Shown here piece by piece: positions 1 to 8,580 of a DNA stretch of 64,000 nucleotides. The DNA lies in the NCBI RefSeq assembly GCF_009745975.1, contig NZ_WHOL01000107.1, positions 288,838 through 352,837 on the forward strand. The letters run 5' to 3'. Positions within the stretch are counted from its first letter, which is position 1. Each line of letters starts with the position of its first letter. The stretch comes from Actinokineospora pegani (GTDB taxonomy: Bacteria; Actinomycetota; Actinomycetes; Mycobacteriales; Pseudonocardiaceae). The notes beneath the pieces were generated by a model that saw only the letters and a program-made list of their open reading frames with translations, searched no databases and was not told the origin of the DNA. Position numbers and translations under genes: made by a program.

Positions 1-420
1 ACCGCCGCGGTGGCGGCCCTGTCCGCCCTGACCACCCTGGACCCGGAGGTGGTCAGGGCGTTCGACGCGGGCGACTACGAGGCGGCCGAACCCGCCCTGG
101 CCATCGTCGAGCACCCCGACGTGGTCGCCGCGGCGGGCACCGGGCGCCTGCTCATCGACGTGGTGCACCGCTTCGAGACCGCCGTGGCCACCTGGTTCGA
201 CCGCCACCCCGGCGCCGCGGACACCGCCGCCCGCCTGGCACTGGAGGGCATCTGCAACGTCTACGACGGCCTCGCCGAGTACCTGCCGACGTTCCGGCTG
301 GTGCCGTTGGCGCGGGTGCCGGGGCGCCCGGACGACGCGCTGGCCCGGGTGGAGGACGCCCTGGGCAACCTGTCGTTCCGGGTGCGCCGCCAGGTGCTGC
401 GCTCGGTCGGCGTGCGTTGA
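1..420 (+). CDS. Hypothetical protein, C-terminal part (5' end outside window)
   Basis: The reading frame is open from the first base and ends with TGA at 418-420. The first in-window start is a GTG at 10, but no ribosome binding site can be judged because the upstream sequence is missing, so this is probably the tail of a longer gene. The 136 visible residues are Ala/Val/Leu/Arg-rich, look helical and soluble, and show no motif that I recognise. The next gene (931-1872) lies convergently on the other strand about 500 bases away. A role in the neighbouring FxSxx peptide locus is possible by position only. I do not assign a function. Confidence 0.55.
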   Translation, partial: TAAVAALSALTTLDPEVVRAFDAGDYEAAEPALAIVEHPDVVAAAGTGRLLIDVVHRFETAVATWFDRHPGAADTAARLALEGICNVYDGLAEYLPTFRLVPLARVPGRPDDALARVEDALGNLSFRVRRQVLRSVGVR

Positions 421-930
421 TCCAGTGCGCTAGGTCTCGCAGGCGGCGACGTCGCGCCCGGTCGGGCCGCCGCCCTGAGCGACACCGGACAGGGGTTCGG
501 GCTCGCCGCGCAGCCGTGCCCGAGCCGGTTGACGCCCTTCGCCCTCGGCCAGCGCGTACCGGTGTGGGCCTGGACGAATGCAAGGCCGAACGCCCCGGAC
601 GGGACTCCCGCAGGGCGGCCATGGTCAGCTCCAGCGCGGCGAGCGGCCCGCTCGCCGGCAGCGGCTCCACCTCACGACGGCGGGTCCACCGGCAGGGGCC
701 TGCCCGGTCCCGCGACGGGTTCGTCCGGGATGGCCGCCATGACCGCGGGCCTGGCGGCCGCGACGCCGACACCCGCCTGCTCGGGCACGCCCTGATCCTC
801 AGCCCGGGCCGGGGCGCCTCCCGCGTCCCCGGCACCGGTCGTCCTCGCGCCGGAACCCGCGCGAGTGCTCGGCTCGCCTGCCGCACGGCCCTGGCCGACC
901 ACCCCGGGCCCCGCGACGCGCCACCGGGGG
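421..930. other. Gene-free stretch between convergent genes
   Basis: About 510 bases separate the convergent genes ending at 420 and 931. Open frames exist on both strands because the DNA is very GC-rich. Their translations are Arg/Pro/Gly-rich without any recognisable domain, and none has a convincing ribosome binding site. I see no tRNA, repeat or clear terminator stem here. Confidence 0.5.
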
Positions 931-1872
931 TCAGCCGCCCAGGCCGGTGAGGTCGGTGGCGAGGGCGGCGAGCCGGTCGTCGGCGGTGGCCACGAGGCGC
1001 TGGGCGAGGGTGACCCCGACCAGGTAGCGGCGGGCGGGCAGCCGCCGGTAGTAGACCGCCCCGTTCTCCACGTCGAGGACCAGGCGGGTCAGCCGCCCGC
1101 GCAGGGCGCCGCTGGTGGCCCGGTTGAGCTCGTTGGCCAGCGGCCCCAGCTCGGCGCCGAGCTCGGTGTAGAACGCGCGCCGCTGGGCGGCGGGGGCGTG
1201 CGGGGACAACGCGGCGACGGCGTCGGCGCCGAGGCAGTCGACGGTGGTCTCCTGCCCGCCCGACCAGTAGGACACCAGGTGCAGCCCGGCGGGGTCGACC
1301 TCGGCGCGCAGCAGGGCGGGGATGTCGGCGTCGCCGGGGTGGGCCAGCGGGCGGGTGGGGTTGTGCTCGGGGTCGGGCACGGTGTCGAAGGACCCGTAGT
1401 TGGGGGCGGGCAACCCCTCGAACCCGCGCAACCGGGTGGCCAGCTCGGCCACCGCCCGGTCCCCGGCGTCGACCGCGGCCCGCCCGGCGGTCACCGACAT
1501 CACCCCGACCACGTCGTCGCCGGGGCGCACGGTGTCGCAGAACAGGGCGTTGGCCTCGGTGGAGACCACGGTGCGGATCAGCCGCCCGGTCCGCACCCGC
1601 TGCAACCGCCGGTCCAGGCCGCGCGCGGCGGTGGTGACCTGCCTGCCCAGCCGCTCCACCGCGTCGCGGCGGCTGCCCCCGGCCAGGGCCCCGGGCGGGT
1701 CGTCGAACCGGTCCAGGGCGAACACCAGGGCGCCACCGCTGAAGTGGGCGAGGAAGTCCAGGTCCGCCGCGGCGGCCATGGTCGCCCGGAACTCCGCCCG
1801 CACCCCCACCGCGGCGGCGGGCACGTGTTCGGGGGTGTGCTCGCGCGGGTCAGGTCTGGGGGATGTCGACAT
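931..1872 (-). CDS. Conserved-looking hypothetical protein coupled to fxsT
   Basis: A 313-residue soluble protein with no signal peptide or membrane segment and no domain that I recognise. Its ATG at 1872 lies inside the end of the fxsT reading frame, whose stop is at 1850. The 23-base overlap strongly suggests translational coupling and a shared function. It is the last gene of the minus-strand unit fxsA-fxsT-this gene. The canonical third member of many FxSxx loci, the TIR-like FxsC, does not resemble it: I see no TIR-type core. It could be a locus-specific accessory protein; this is inference from position. Confidence 0.75.
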   Translation of the reverse strand: MSTSPRPDPREHTPEHVPAAAVGVRAEFRATMAAAADLDFLAHFSGGALVFALDRFDDPPGALAGGSRRDAVERLGRQVTTAARGLDRRLQRVRTGRLIRTVVSTEANALFCDTVRPGDDVVGVMSVTAGRAAVDAGDRAVAELATRLRGFEGLPAPNYGSFDTVPDPEHNPTRPLAHPGDADIPALLRAEVDPAGLHLVSYWSGGQETTVDCLGADAVAALSPHAPAAQRRAFYTELGAELGPLANELNRATSGALRGRLTRLVLDVENGAVYYRRLPARRYLVGVTLAQRLVATADDRLAALATDLTGLGG

Positions 1873-4800
1873 CGATCAGCCTCCAGCCGGTCGGGTCGCC
1901 GCGGTCGGCGAGGGACAGGTTGTGCCGGGCGTCGACCGCGCACGGGTGGTCCGGGCCCAGGTAGTCCACGGCGTCGGCCAGGGCCTCGGCGGTGATGTCC
2001 CTGCCCTGCTCGACCCGCCCGGTCGCGGCCAGCAACGCCCCCAGGTCCACCGCCGCCGACAGCGTCCACGGGTGCACCCGCTCCAGCCGGTCGGTCAGCG
2101 CCTCCACCGCGAACCGGTGGCGGCGCTCGGCCCGCTGCACCGACCCCGCCGCGGCCTCGGCCATGCCCAGCCCCAGCTCCGCCAACGCCAGGAACGGGTG
2201 CCCGGTGGCCAACCCCAACCCGGAGTGGATGCCGGTGTAGGCGTCGGTGGCCAACTCCAACGCCATCGCGTGGTCCTGGCCGAACCGGCGCTGGGCGTGG
2301 GCGTAGCTCATCGTCGAGGCCAGCGTGTCCGGGTGCATCTCCCCCTGCAACGCCCGCATCACCGTGCGCGCGTTGCGGGCGTGGCTGCGCGCCCGGCCCG
2401 CGTCGGTGGGGCGCAGCGCCGCGCTGAACTGCCACTCCGCGCGCACGGTGGCCATGGCCTCCGCGCCGAGCAGGTCCCGCAGCTTCTGCCACGCGATCTG
2501 CAACCGGGGCGCGGCCTCGGGCAACCGCAACTCCCGACGGTAGACCCCGACGGTGGTCGCCGACCACCACGTGGCCGGGTCGTCCTCACCGAACAGGCGC
2601 AGCCTGCGCCGGTGGTTGTCCTCCTCCACCCGCAACGCCCCCTCCGCGTCCCCGGACAGGAACCGCGACAACGCCAGGTTGTTCGCCGCCCGCCGCGTCT
2701 GCGGGTGGTCCTCACCCAGCTCCCGCAGGTAGGACTCCCACGTCAACTGGTCCTCGACCAGGGCGTCGGCGTAGCGGCCCATGCCGCGCAGGTCCCCGCC
2801 GAGCCCGCGCGCGGTGGCCAGCGTCGGCAACTCCCGCGCCCCACCGGGCCGGGCCCGCTGCCGGGCCAGCGCGTCCCGGTCCAACTCCAGCGCCCGCTGC
2901 TGGTCGCCCAGGTCGCGGGCCAGGTTCGCCAACTGCCCGGCCAGCCGCAACCGCAGCGGGTCGTCCACCCCGAACCGCGCCGCCCAGTCGGCCAGCACCG
3001 ACAACCCCAGGACCAGGGCGGCGTCGAGGATGCCGTACTCGGCCCGGTGCTGGTACAGGTACCGCACCTGGTTGACCAGCCACCGCCGCACCTGCGGGTC
3101 AGCGCTGCCCAACGCCCCCGTGGGCAGCACGTGCCGCTGCAACTCGGCGAACCGGGCCGCCGACGAGGCGTCCTCCGAGGTCTCGGCGGGGGCGTAGCGG
3201 GCCAGGCAGCGCAGCAGCGTCGCCCGCCGCGCCTCCCGCTCCTGCGGGCCCATCAACTCCCCCACCACCTCCTGCAGGGTGTTGCCGATGTGCACCCGCC
3301 CGCGCGTGCCCCAGTCGACCTCGAGCAACCCGTACCGCTCACCCAGCCACAACGCCCGGTCCACCCGCGCGGCGTCCAGGCGCAACGCGTCGTCGTCGGC
3401 CAGGTCGGCCACCGCCGCCACCAACGGCCGCGACCGCACCAACCCCAACGCCACCCCCTGCGCGGACAGGAACGACCCCAACTGCACCAGCAGCACCGTC
3501 ACCCGCCCCAACGACTCCGAGGCCAGGGTCCGCAACGCCAACCCCGTCATCCGCAACCCCGGGGCGCCCCCGCCCGCGCCGCCGGCGCCGGGGGCGCGGG
3601 TCAACTCCGCCACCAACTCCCCCGCGGCGTGCTCGGCCGAGGCCACCACCGCCGACCCGGCCGCGCAGAACCCCTCCACCGTCTCCCGCAGCCAACACCC
3701 GGCCAGCTCCAACGCGAACGGGGAGAACTCCACCGCCCCGGCCACCCGCGCCGCGGCCTCCGGGGCCAGACCGGGCACCATCGCGCACAGCAGCGCCACC
3801 GCGTCCTCGCGGCCCATCCCGGTCAACTCCACCGTCGAGGCCACCGACGACCGGGTCGTGATCAGGATGTGCCCGGTCGACCCCCCGGGCAACAGGTCGT
3901 CGAGCCCGTCGTCGGGGGGCACGTCGTCGAACACCAGCAGGAACCGCCGGTAGGCGGCGTCGGTCGCCAACCCGCTCAACGCCGCCCGCGCCTGGTAGCC
4001 GGGGGTGCGCCCCATCCCCGCCGCCAGACTCGCCAACGCCAGGAACGCCCGCTGCCGGTCCCCCGCGGGCACCCACCACACCACGTCGTAGTCGTAGGCG
4101 AACCGGTGCGCGTACGCCAACGCCAACTGGCTCTTGCCCGACCCCGCCGCACCGGTCAACGTCACCAGCGTCCGCCGGTCCCCCGACCTGGCGAACCGGT
4201 CGCGCACCGCGTTGATGTCGGCGTCACGCGGCATCAACCGCTCGTTGAGCGCGGGCACCCCGAACCGGGGCGGCGGCAACCCGGGCAGCCTCGGCGCGGG
4301 CGCCCCCACCGGGCCCCGCCGCTCCACCAACCCCAACGCCCGCAACATCGCCGACCGGGTCCGCTCGGCGTCCTCGGCGGCCTCCCGCCGCGTCGACTCC
4401 CCCACCGGCCCACCGGGCAACCGGGTCGGCCGCACGTGGTGCACCCGCGCCGCCCGCCCCGCCACCCCGGCCAGCACCCCCGGGTCGACCTCGTCGACCA
4501 CCACCACCGACGGCGCCGGGCCGCTGGCCCACCAGTCCCCGGGGTCGGCCAGGTCCCCCGTCAGCGCCCCGGCCCGCTCCACCTGCTCACGCACCCAGTC
4601 CGACCACGGCCGCCGCGCCGCGGACGCGGCCACCAGCACCCGCTGCGGCGGCTCGTCGGTCGGCAACCCGAACGCCCGCCGGTACCCCGCCCGCACCGAC
4701 GGCGGCACCGGGTCCCCGCTGGGCAACCCGTGCCCGGACACCACCGCCGCCAACCCGTGGTAGCCCGCGGCCAGCGCCGGGGCCGTCGCCGAGGACTCCA

Positions 4801-5590
4801 CCAGCACCGCCAACAACGCCGCCGGGTCGTCGTGCCGCCACGCGGGAACCTCCAGGTGCCCGTCGACCGGCGGGTCGTCGGACTGCTCCACCGAGATCGG
4901 CGCGAACGCCCGGTGGATGTCCGTGCGCGCCTGCGCCACCACGTCCGGGTCCGCCGCCACGGTGAACGGCGCCGCCAACGCCACCACGTCCACCCGCACC
5001 GGCGCCGCCCGCCGCAACCCCGCCGCCACCTCCACCGCCGCGGCCACCGCCCGCGGCCCCCCGGCGAACACCACCACCGCCAGGTCCGCCAACGCCGCCG
5101 CCGCGGCCAACCGCGCCGGGTCCCGCCCCGCCGGGAGCAACACCAGCACGTCGTCGTACCCCGACTCGGTCAACAACCCGCGCAGGTCACCCGACACCGC
5201 CGCCCCCGCCGTGGACGTCACGAAATCCGGCAACCCGCCCGGCGCCCCCGTCGCGATCAGGTCCACCGCCCCCGCCACCCCCGGCACCGCGAACCGGTCC
5301 ACCGGCCCCGGCCCCTCCGGCCGCGAGTGCGCCGGGACCAACGCCAACAACCCCGCCCACAGCGCGTCGTCGACCTCGCCCGTCTCGACCAGGAACGGGT
5401 CCAGGAACTCCCGCACCGGCGGCGACTCCGTCGACCAGTCCAACACCAGCACCCGCCGCCCCGAGGCGCACAGCAGCACCGCGGTGTTCGCCACCGCGTC
5501 CGCCCGCCCCGGCCGCACCGCCGCCGCGGCGAACACCGTCACCGCCGCCTGGCCGCCCGCCTCCCGCACAGCCTCCCGTCGACCGCTCAT
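1850..5590 (-). CDS. fxsT: FxSxx-COOH system NB-ARC/tetratricopeptide protein (FxsT-like)
   Basis: A giant 1246-residue protein typical in size and layout of the TPR protein of FxSxx-COOH loci. The first ~120 residues look like a ParA/MinD-type fold (VTVFAAAAVRPGRADAVANT), but the Walker lysine and GGTGK pattern are gone, so it is probably a dead P-loop. Around residue 480 there is an intact NB-ARC nucleotide-binding loop (TGAAGSGKSQLALAYA), followed by a sensor-like ILITTR segment. From about residue 830 to the end the sequence is helical tetratricopeptide-like repeats. Such STAND proteins act as ATP-dependent molecular switches; the partner here is presumably the FxsA peptide or its modified form (inference). 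The ATG at 5590 is chosen because the product starts like relatives; an in-frame ATG at 5620 is the alternative. It lies ~100 bases downstream of fxsA. Confidence 0.85.
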   Translation of the reverse strand: MSGRREAVREAGGQAAVTVFAAAAVRPGRADAVANTAVLLCASGRRVLVLDWSTESPPVREFLDPFLVETGEVDDALWAGLLALVPAHSRPEGPGPVDRFAVPGVAGAVDLIATGAPGGLPDFVTSTAGAAVSGDLRGLLTESGYDDVLVLLPAGRDPARLAAAAALADLAVVVFAGGPRAVAAAVEVAAGLRRAAPVRVDVVALAAPFTVAADPDVVAQARTDIHRAFAPISVEQSDDPPVDGHLEVPAWRHDDPAALLAVLVESSATAPALAAGYHGLAAVVSGHGLPSGDPVPPSVRAGYRRAFGLPTDEPPQRVLVAASAARRPWSDWVREQVERAGALTGDLADPGDWWASGPAPSVVVVDEVDPGVLAGVAGRAARVHHVRPTRLPGGPVGESTRREAAEDAERTRSAMLRALGLVERRGPVGAPAPRLPGLPPPRFGVPALNERLMPRDADINAVRDRFARSGDRRTLVTLTGAAGSGKSQLALAYAHRFAYDYDVVWWVPAGDRQRAFLALASLAAGMGRTPGYQARAALSGLATDAAYRRFLLVFDDVPPDDGLDDLLPGGSTGHILITTRSSVASTVELTGMGREDAVALLCAMVPGLAPEAAARVAGAVEFSPFALELAGCWLRETVEGFCAAGSAVVASAEHAAGELVAELTRAPGAGGAGGGAPGLRMTGLALRTLASESLGRVTVLLVQLGSFLSAQGVALGLVRSRPLVAAVADLADDDALRLDAARVDRALWLGERYGLLEVDWGTRGRVHIGNTLQEVVGELMGPQEREARRATLLRCLARYAPAETSEDASSAARFAELQRHVLPTGALGSADPQVRRWLVNQVRYLYQHRAEYGILDAALVLGLSVLADWAARFGVDDPLRLRLAGQLANLARDLGDQQRALELDRDALARQRARPGGARELPTLATARGLGGDLRGMGRYADALVEDQLTWESYLRELGEDHPQTRRAANNLALSRFLSGDAEGALRVEEDNHRRRLRLFGEDDPATWWSATTVGVYRRELRLPEAAPRLQIAWQKLRDLLGAEAMATVRAEWQFSAALRPTDAGRARSHARNARTVMRALQGEMHPDTLASTMSYAHAQRRFGQDHAMALELATDAYTGIHSGLGLATGHPFLALAELGLGMAEAAAGSVQRAERRHRFAVEALTDRLERVHPWTLSAAVDLGALLAATGRVEQGRDITAEALADAVDYLGPDHPCAVDARHNLSLADRGDPTGWRLIDVDIPQT

Positions 5591-5692
5591 CCCACTCTCA
5601 CATCCCCACGACGAACCCATCCACCCTCGGACCCCCGAACCCCCGCGCCGGGTGCCCGCACCCGACCAAGATCACCCGAACGTCGCAACACC

Positions 5693-5884
5693 CTAGATCG
5701 AGTTCTGGAACGCCGTGAACCGCCCCGAGGGCTCCCCCGCCTCGGCCAACACCCGCGCCAGCGCCACCCGCAACACCGACTGCGGCAGCGCCGCCAACTC
5801 CGCGAACCCCAACCCCGCCAGGTCCGGCACCCCCTCCCCCAGGTCAACCGGGTCATCCGCACCCCGCCGCGCACCCTCGTCCAT
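5693..5884 (-). CDS. fxsA: FxsA-like RiPP precursor peptide ending FQNSI
   Basis: A 63-residue peptide beginning MDEGARRG and ending FTAFQNSI at the stop. In the FxSxx-COOH family the small precursor ends in Phe-x-Ser-x-x; here the equivalent residue is Asn (F-Q-N-S-I). Radical SAM enzymes of this group join the ring of an aromatic residue to the beta-carbon of the residue two positions on, forming a three-residue cyclophane. F-Q-N is an acceptable substrate motif by that rule, so the F and N are the likely bridge (inference). The ATG at 5884 is preceded by GAGAGGGG at good spacing, which decides the start over the longer frame. It is divergent from fxsB and shares a promoter region with a palindrome. 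Confidence 0.8.
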   Translation of the reverse strand: MDEGARRGADDPVDLGEGVPDLAGLGFAELAALPQSVLRVALARVLAEAGEPSGRFTAFQNSI

Positions 5885-5924
5885 CAACCGCACCCCTCTC
5901 CCGGCACCCGCTCCCGACACCCAC

Positions 5925-5942
5925 ACTGACGTCACGGTCAGT
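5925..5942. promoter_or_regulatory. Palindromic operator candidate between fxsA and fxsB
   Basis: A perfect inverted repeat, ACTGAC-GTCACG-GTCAGT, sits in the divergent region between the fxsA start (5884) and the fxsB start (~6108). A TACGAT hexamer on the minus strand at 5960-5965 could be the -10 box of fxsA; the palindrome would then lie at or just after its transcription start, a usual place for a repressor. No regulator gene is adjacent. Confidence 0.4.
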
Positions 5943-6107
5943 ATCGGCACCACCACCCATCGTACTGGAAAAGGAGGCCGCGGCGGGCGATGCGCCGAAC
6001 GGGTGCACACCCCGCTGACCCCGCCGAAGGGCCCCGCCCACCGGGGATGATGCCGAACAGCGGCCACCCGGACGAGGCCGCCCGCCTGCCGAGGGGAGGA
6101 CCACCCC

Positions 6108-7214
6108 ATCGACACACCCGAACCGTTCCGCCAATTCGTGCTCAAGGTCCACGGCCGCTGCAACCTCGCCTGCGACTACTGCTACGTCTACCGCCTCGCC
6201 GACCAGCGCTGGCGCCACCGCGCCCGCGCCATGACCCCCCACACCGCCACCGCCGCCATCGACCGGATCGCCGAACACGCCCGCACCCACGACCTCGACA
6301 CCGTCCACCTCGTCCTGCACGGCGGCGAACCCCTCCTCGCCGGACGCGCCACCATCGACCACACCCTCACCACCGCCCGCGCCCGCATCCCCGCCCACGT
6401 CGAGACCTCCCTGCAGACCAACGCCCTGCTCCTCGACACCGCCTGGCTCGACCTCCTCGACACCCACCACGTCCGCGTCGGCGTCAGCCTCGACGGCACC
6501 CCCGCCGCCCACGACACCCACCGCCGCACCCACACCGGCCACGGCACCCACGCCACCGTCACCGACCGCCTCCACCTGCTCACCACCAACCACCGCCACC
6601 TCTTCGCCGGACTGCTCTGCGTCATCGACCCCACCCACGACCCCCTCACCACCTACACCGCCCTCACCGAGCACACCCCACCGGTCATCGACTTCCTGCT
6701 CCCCCACGGCACCTGGACCACCCCACCCCCGCACCGCCACCCCGACCCCACCCACACCCCCTACGGCGACTGGCTCGTCACCGCCTTCGACCACTGGTAC
6801 GACGCCCCACCCGGCCCCACCACCATCCGCCTCTTCGACGCCCTCGTCGGCCTCTGCCTCGGCGGCCACTCCACCGTCGAAGGCCTCGGCACCGACCACC
6901 CACCCCAGGTCGTCATCGAGACCGACGGCACCATCGAACGCTCCGACATCCTCGCCGCCACCGTCCCCGCCGCCTCCGCCACCGGCCTCACCGTCCACCA
7001 CCACCCCCTCGACGCCGCCCTCGCCCCACCCCCCGAACCCGCCCCCACCTGCCACACCTGCCCCCTGCTGCGCGTCTGCGGCGGCGGCCACCCCGCCCAC
7101 CGCCACCACCACACCACCGGCTTCGCCAACCCCTCGGTCTACTGCCCCGACCTCACCCGCCTCATCACCCACGCCCACACCCGCCTCACCACCGACCTGG
7201 ACCGCATCCGATGA
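6108..7214 (+). CDS. fxsB: Radical SAM/SPASM enzyme FxsB
   Basis: A radical S-adenosylmethionine enzyme that modifies the FxsA peptide. The cluster-binding motif CNLACDYCY (C-x3-C-x2-C) is near the N-terminus, followed by LHGGEPLL, the GGE SAM-contact motif. The C-terminal SPASM-like auxiliary-cluster region reads CHTCPLLRVCGGGHP and later NPSVYCPDL. The family start normally reads PEPFRQFVLKVH. That segment is present, but upstream of the first GTG (6138) the frame has no ATG/GTG/TTG back to the TGA at 6048. A strong GAGGGGAGG (6091-6099) sits eight bases before an ATC codon at 6108, so a non-canonical AUC start is suggested. The stop overlaps the next ATG (ATGA). Many relatives carry a fused C-terminal HExxH domain; here it is a separate gene. 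Confidence 0.88.
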   Translation: MDTPEPFRQFVLKVHGRCNLACDYCYVYRLADQRWRHRARAMTPHTATAAIDRIAEHARTHDLDTVHLVLHGGEPLLAGRATIDHTLTTARARIPAHVETSLQTNALLLDTAWLDLLDTHHVRVGVSLDGTPAAHDTHRRTHTGHGTHATVTDRLHLLTTNHRHLFAGLLCVIDPTHDPLTTYTALTEHTPPVIDFLLPHGTWTTPPPHRHPDPTHTPYGDWLVTAFDHWYDAPPGPTTIRLFDALVGLCLGGHSTVEGLGTDHPPQVVIETDGTIERSDILAATVPAASATGLTVHHHPLDAALAPPPEPAPTCHTCPLLRVCGGGHPAHRHHHTTGFANPSVYCPDLTRLITHAHTRLTTDLDRIR

Positions 7215-8335
7215 GGACCCACACCCTCCCCGACACCGCCCTCGACGCCCTGGCCACCGGCGGCGGCGCGGACGCCCTCACCACCCTGCGCACCGCCCGC
7301 CGCAGCCGCACCCTCGGCCTCATCCGCCTCCTCGTCACCGACGACCCCACCGCCACCGCCGCCTTCCACGCCCTCGGCGAACTCCGCGCCACCCACCCCG
7401 AGGCCACCGACCGCGTCCTCGACGACCCCGTCACCTCCGCCTGGGCCACCGCCCTCGCCGCCCGCGGCCGCGGCCACCCCGCCGACCTCGCCCTCGTCAC
7501 CGCCGCCGCCGCGATCCGCGCCGGGGTCAACCTCAACTTGAGGTTCAGATCAACCTCGACCGCAGTCCTACCCTCCCTCGGCACCCTCACCCCCACCAGC
7601 GCAAACGGCCCCACCAACGCCCTCGACTGGACCCCCTTCCCCACCCTCGGCCCCTTCACCATCACCACCTGGCCCCCCGGCCTGCTCCCCGACGACCTCG
7701 ACACCACCCCCGCCACCCACCACTGGAACACCACCCTCACCACCGCCTGGACCCTGCTCACCCGCGACCACCCCACCGCCGCCACCGAGACCACCACCCT
7801 CCTCACCACCGCCACCCCCCTGCACGCCCCCCACGGCGCAGAAACCTCAGCCACCCTCACCGACGCCCTCGGCTGCGTCTTCCTCTCCCCCGGCACCGAC
7901 CCCGAGACCACCGCCGCCACCCTCACCCACGAAACCCACCACACCAAACTCTCCGCCCTCATGGACATCCACCCCCTCACCCACCCCAGCACCACCCGCT
8001 ACTACGCCCCCTGGCGCCCCGACCCCCGCCCCCTCACCGGCCTCCTCCACGGCACCTACGCCCACCTCGGCGTCACCGCCTTCTGGGCCACCCGCCGCAC
8101 CACCCACCCCCACCACCGCGCCGACGTCGAATTCGCCCGCTGGCGCACAGCGGTCGCCGACACCACCACAACCCTGCGCACCGCCCCCCTCACCGAGACC
8201 GGCCACCGCTTCGTAGCGGGCCTCACCACCGCCGCCCACCACTGGCTCACCCACCCCGTGGACCCCACAGCCCAAGCCGAGGCAGACCACCTCAACCACA
8301 CCCACCGCACCACCTGGCTAACCCGCCATACCTAA
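7211..8335 (+). CDS. HExxH domain protein, peptide beta-hydroxylase type
   Basis: A 374-residue protein with the sequence THETHHTKLSALMD near residue 240, which supplies the HExxH metal motif (H-E-T-H-H). Proteins of this family are found beside or fused to FxsB-type radical SAM enzymes, and characterised members are alpha-ketoglutarate-dependent peptide beta-hydroxylases. In many fused FxsB proteins the HExxH part is degenerate; here both histidines and the glutamate are intact, so activity is plausible. A conserved-looking YYAPWRPDPRPLTGLLHG segment follows the motif. It overlaps fxsB by four bases (ATGA), so the two are co-translated, which suggests the FxsA peptide as substrate (inference). 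The long open frame upstream in the same phase overlaps fxsB and is a shadow. Confidence 0.85.
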   Translation: MRTHTLPDTALDALATGGGADALTTLRTARRSRTLGLIRLLVTDDPTATAAFHALGELRATHPEATDRVLDDPVTSAWATALAARGRGHPADLALVTAAAAIRAGVNLNLRFRSTSTAVLPSLGTLTPTSANGPTNALDWTPFPTLGPFTITTWPPGLLPDDLDTTPATHHWNTTLTTAWTLLTRDHPTAATETTTLLTTATPLHAPHGAETSATLTDALGCVFLSPGTDPETTAATLTHETHHTKLSALMDIHPLTHPSTTRYYAPWRPDPRPLTGLLHGTYAHLGVTAFWATRRTTHPHHRADVEFARWRTAVADTTTTLRTAPLTETGHRFVAGLTTAAHHWLTHPVDPTAQAEADHLNHTHRTTWLTRHT

Positions 8336-8580
8336 CCCATCACCACCAACCTCCCCCACACCCGACACCGCCACTCCACCCAGCTCCCCGCCACCACACC
8401 CACAAAACCGGCTCTGTCATCCCTGGGCCTCGACCCAGTCCTGGCCGCTTGTAGCTCCACGGCCCCACGGGACAGGCCCCACCCAGCCACAGCAAGGCCC
8501 ACACCACCAAAAATCTCACCCCCGACCTCTCACCACAAACCCAATAGCGCCCCACCCCCACCTCCCCCCACCATCACCCC

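Noticed and set aside
417..950. Open frames between the first two genes
   Set aside because: Arg/Pro-rich translations on both strands, no start signals or motifs; typical of very GC-rich DNA.
1400..5929. 1509-residue open frame on the plus strand
   Set aside because: It is the antisense of fxsT: Arg/Pro/His/Gln-rich low-complexity translation, no domain, no ribosome binding site; the minus-strand reading has NB-ARC and TPR motifs.
5990..7210. N-terminal extension of the HExxH frame
   Set aside because: The frame is open through fxsB, but the translation is Arg/Pro/His low complexity; the radical SAM protein is in another phase and the ATG at 7211 overlaps its stop.
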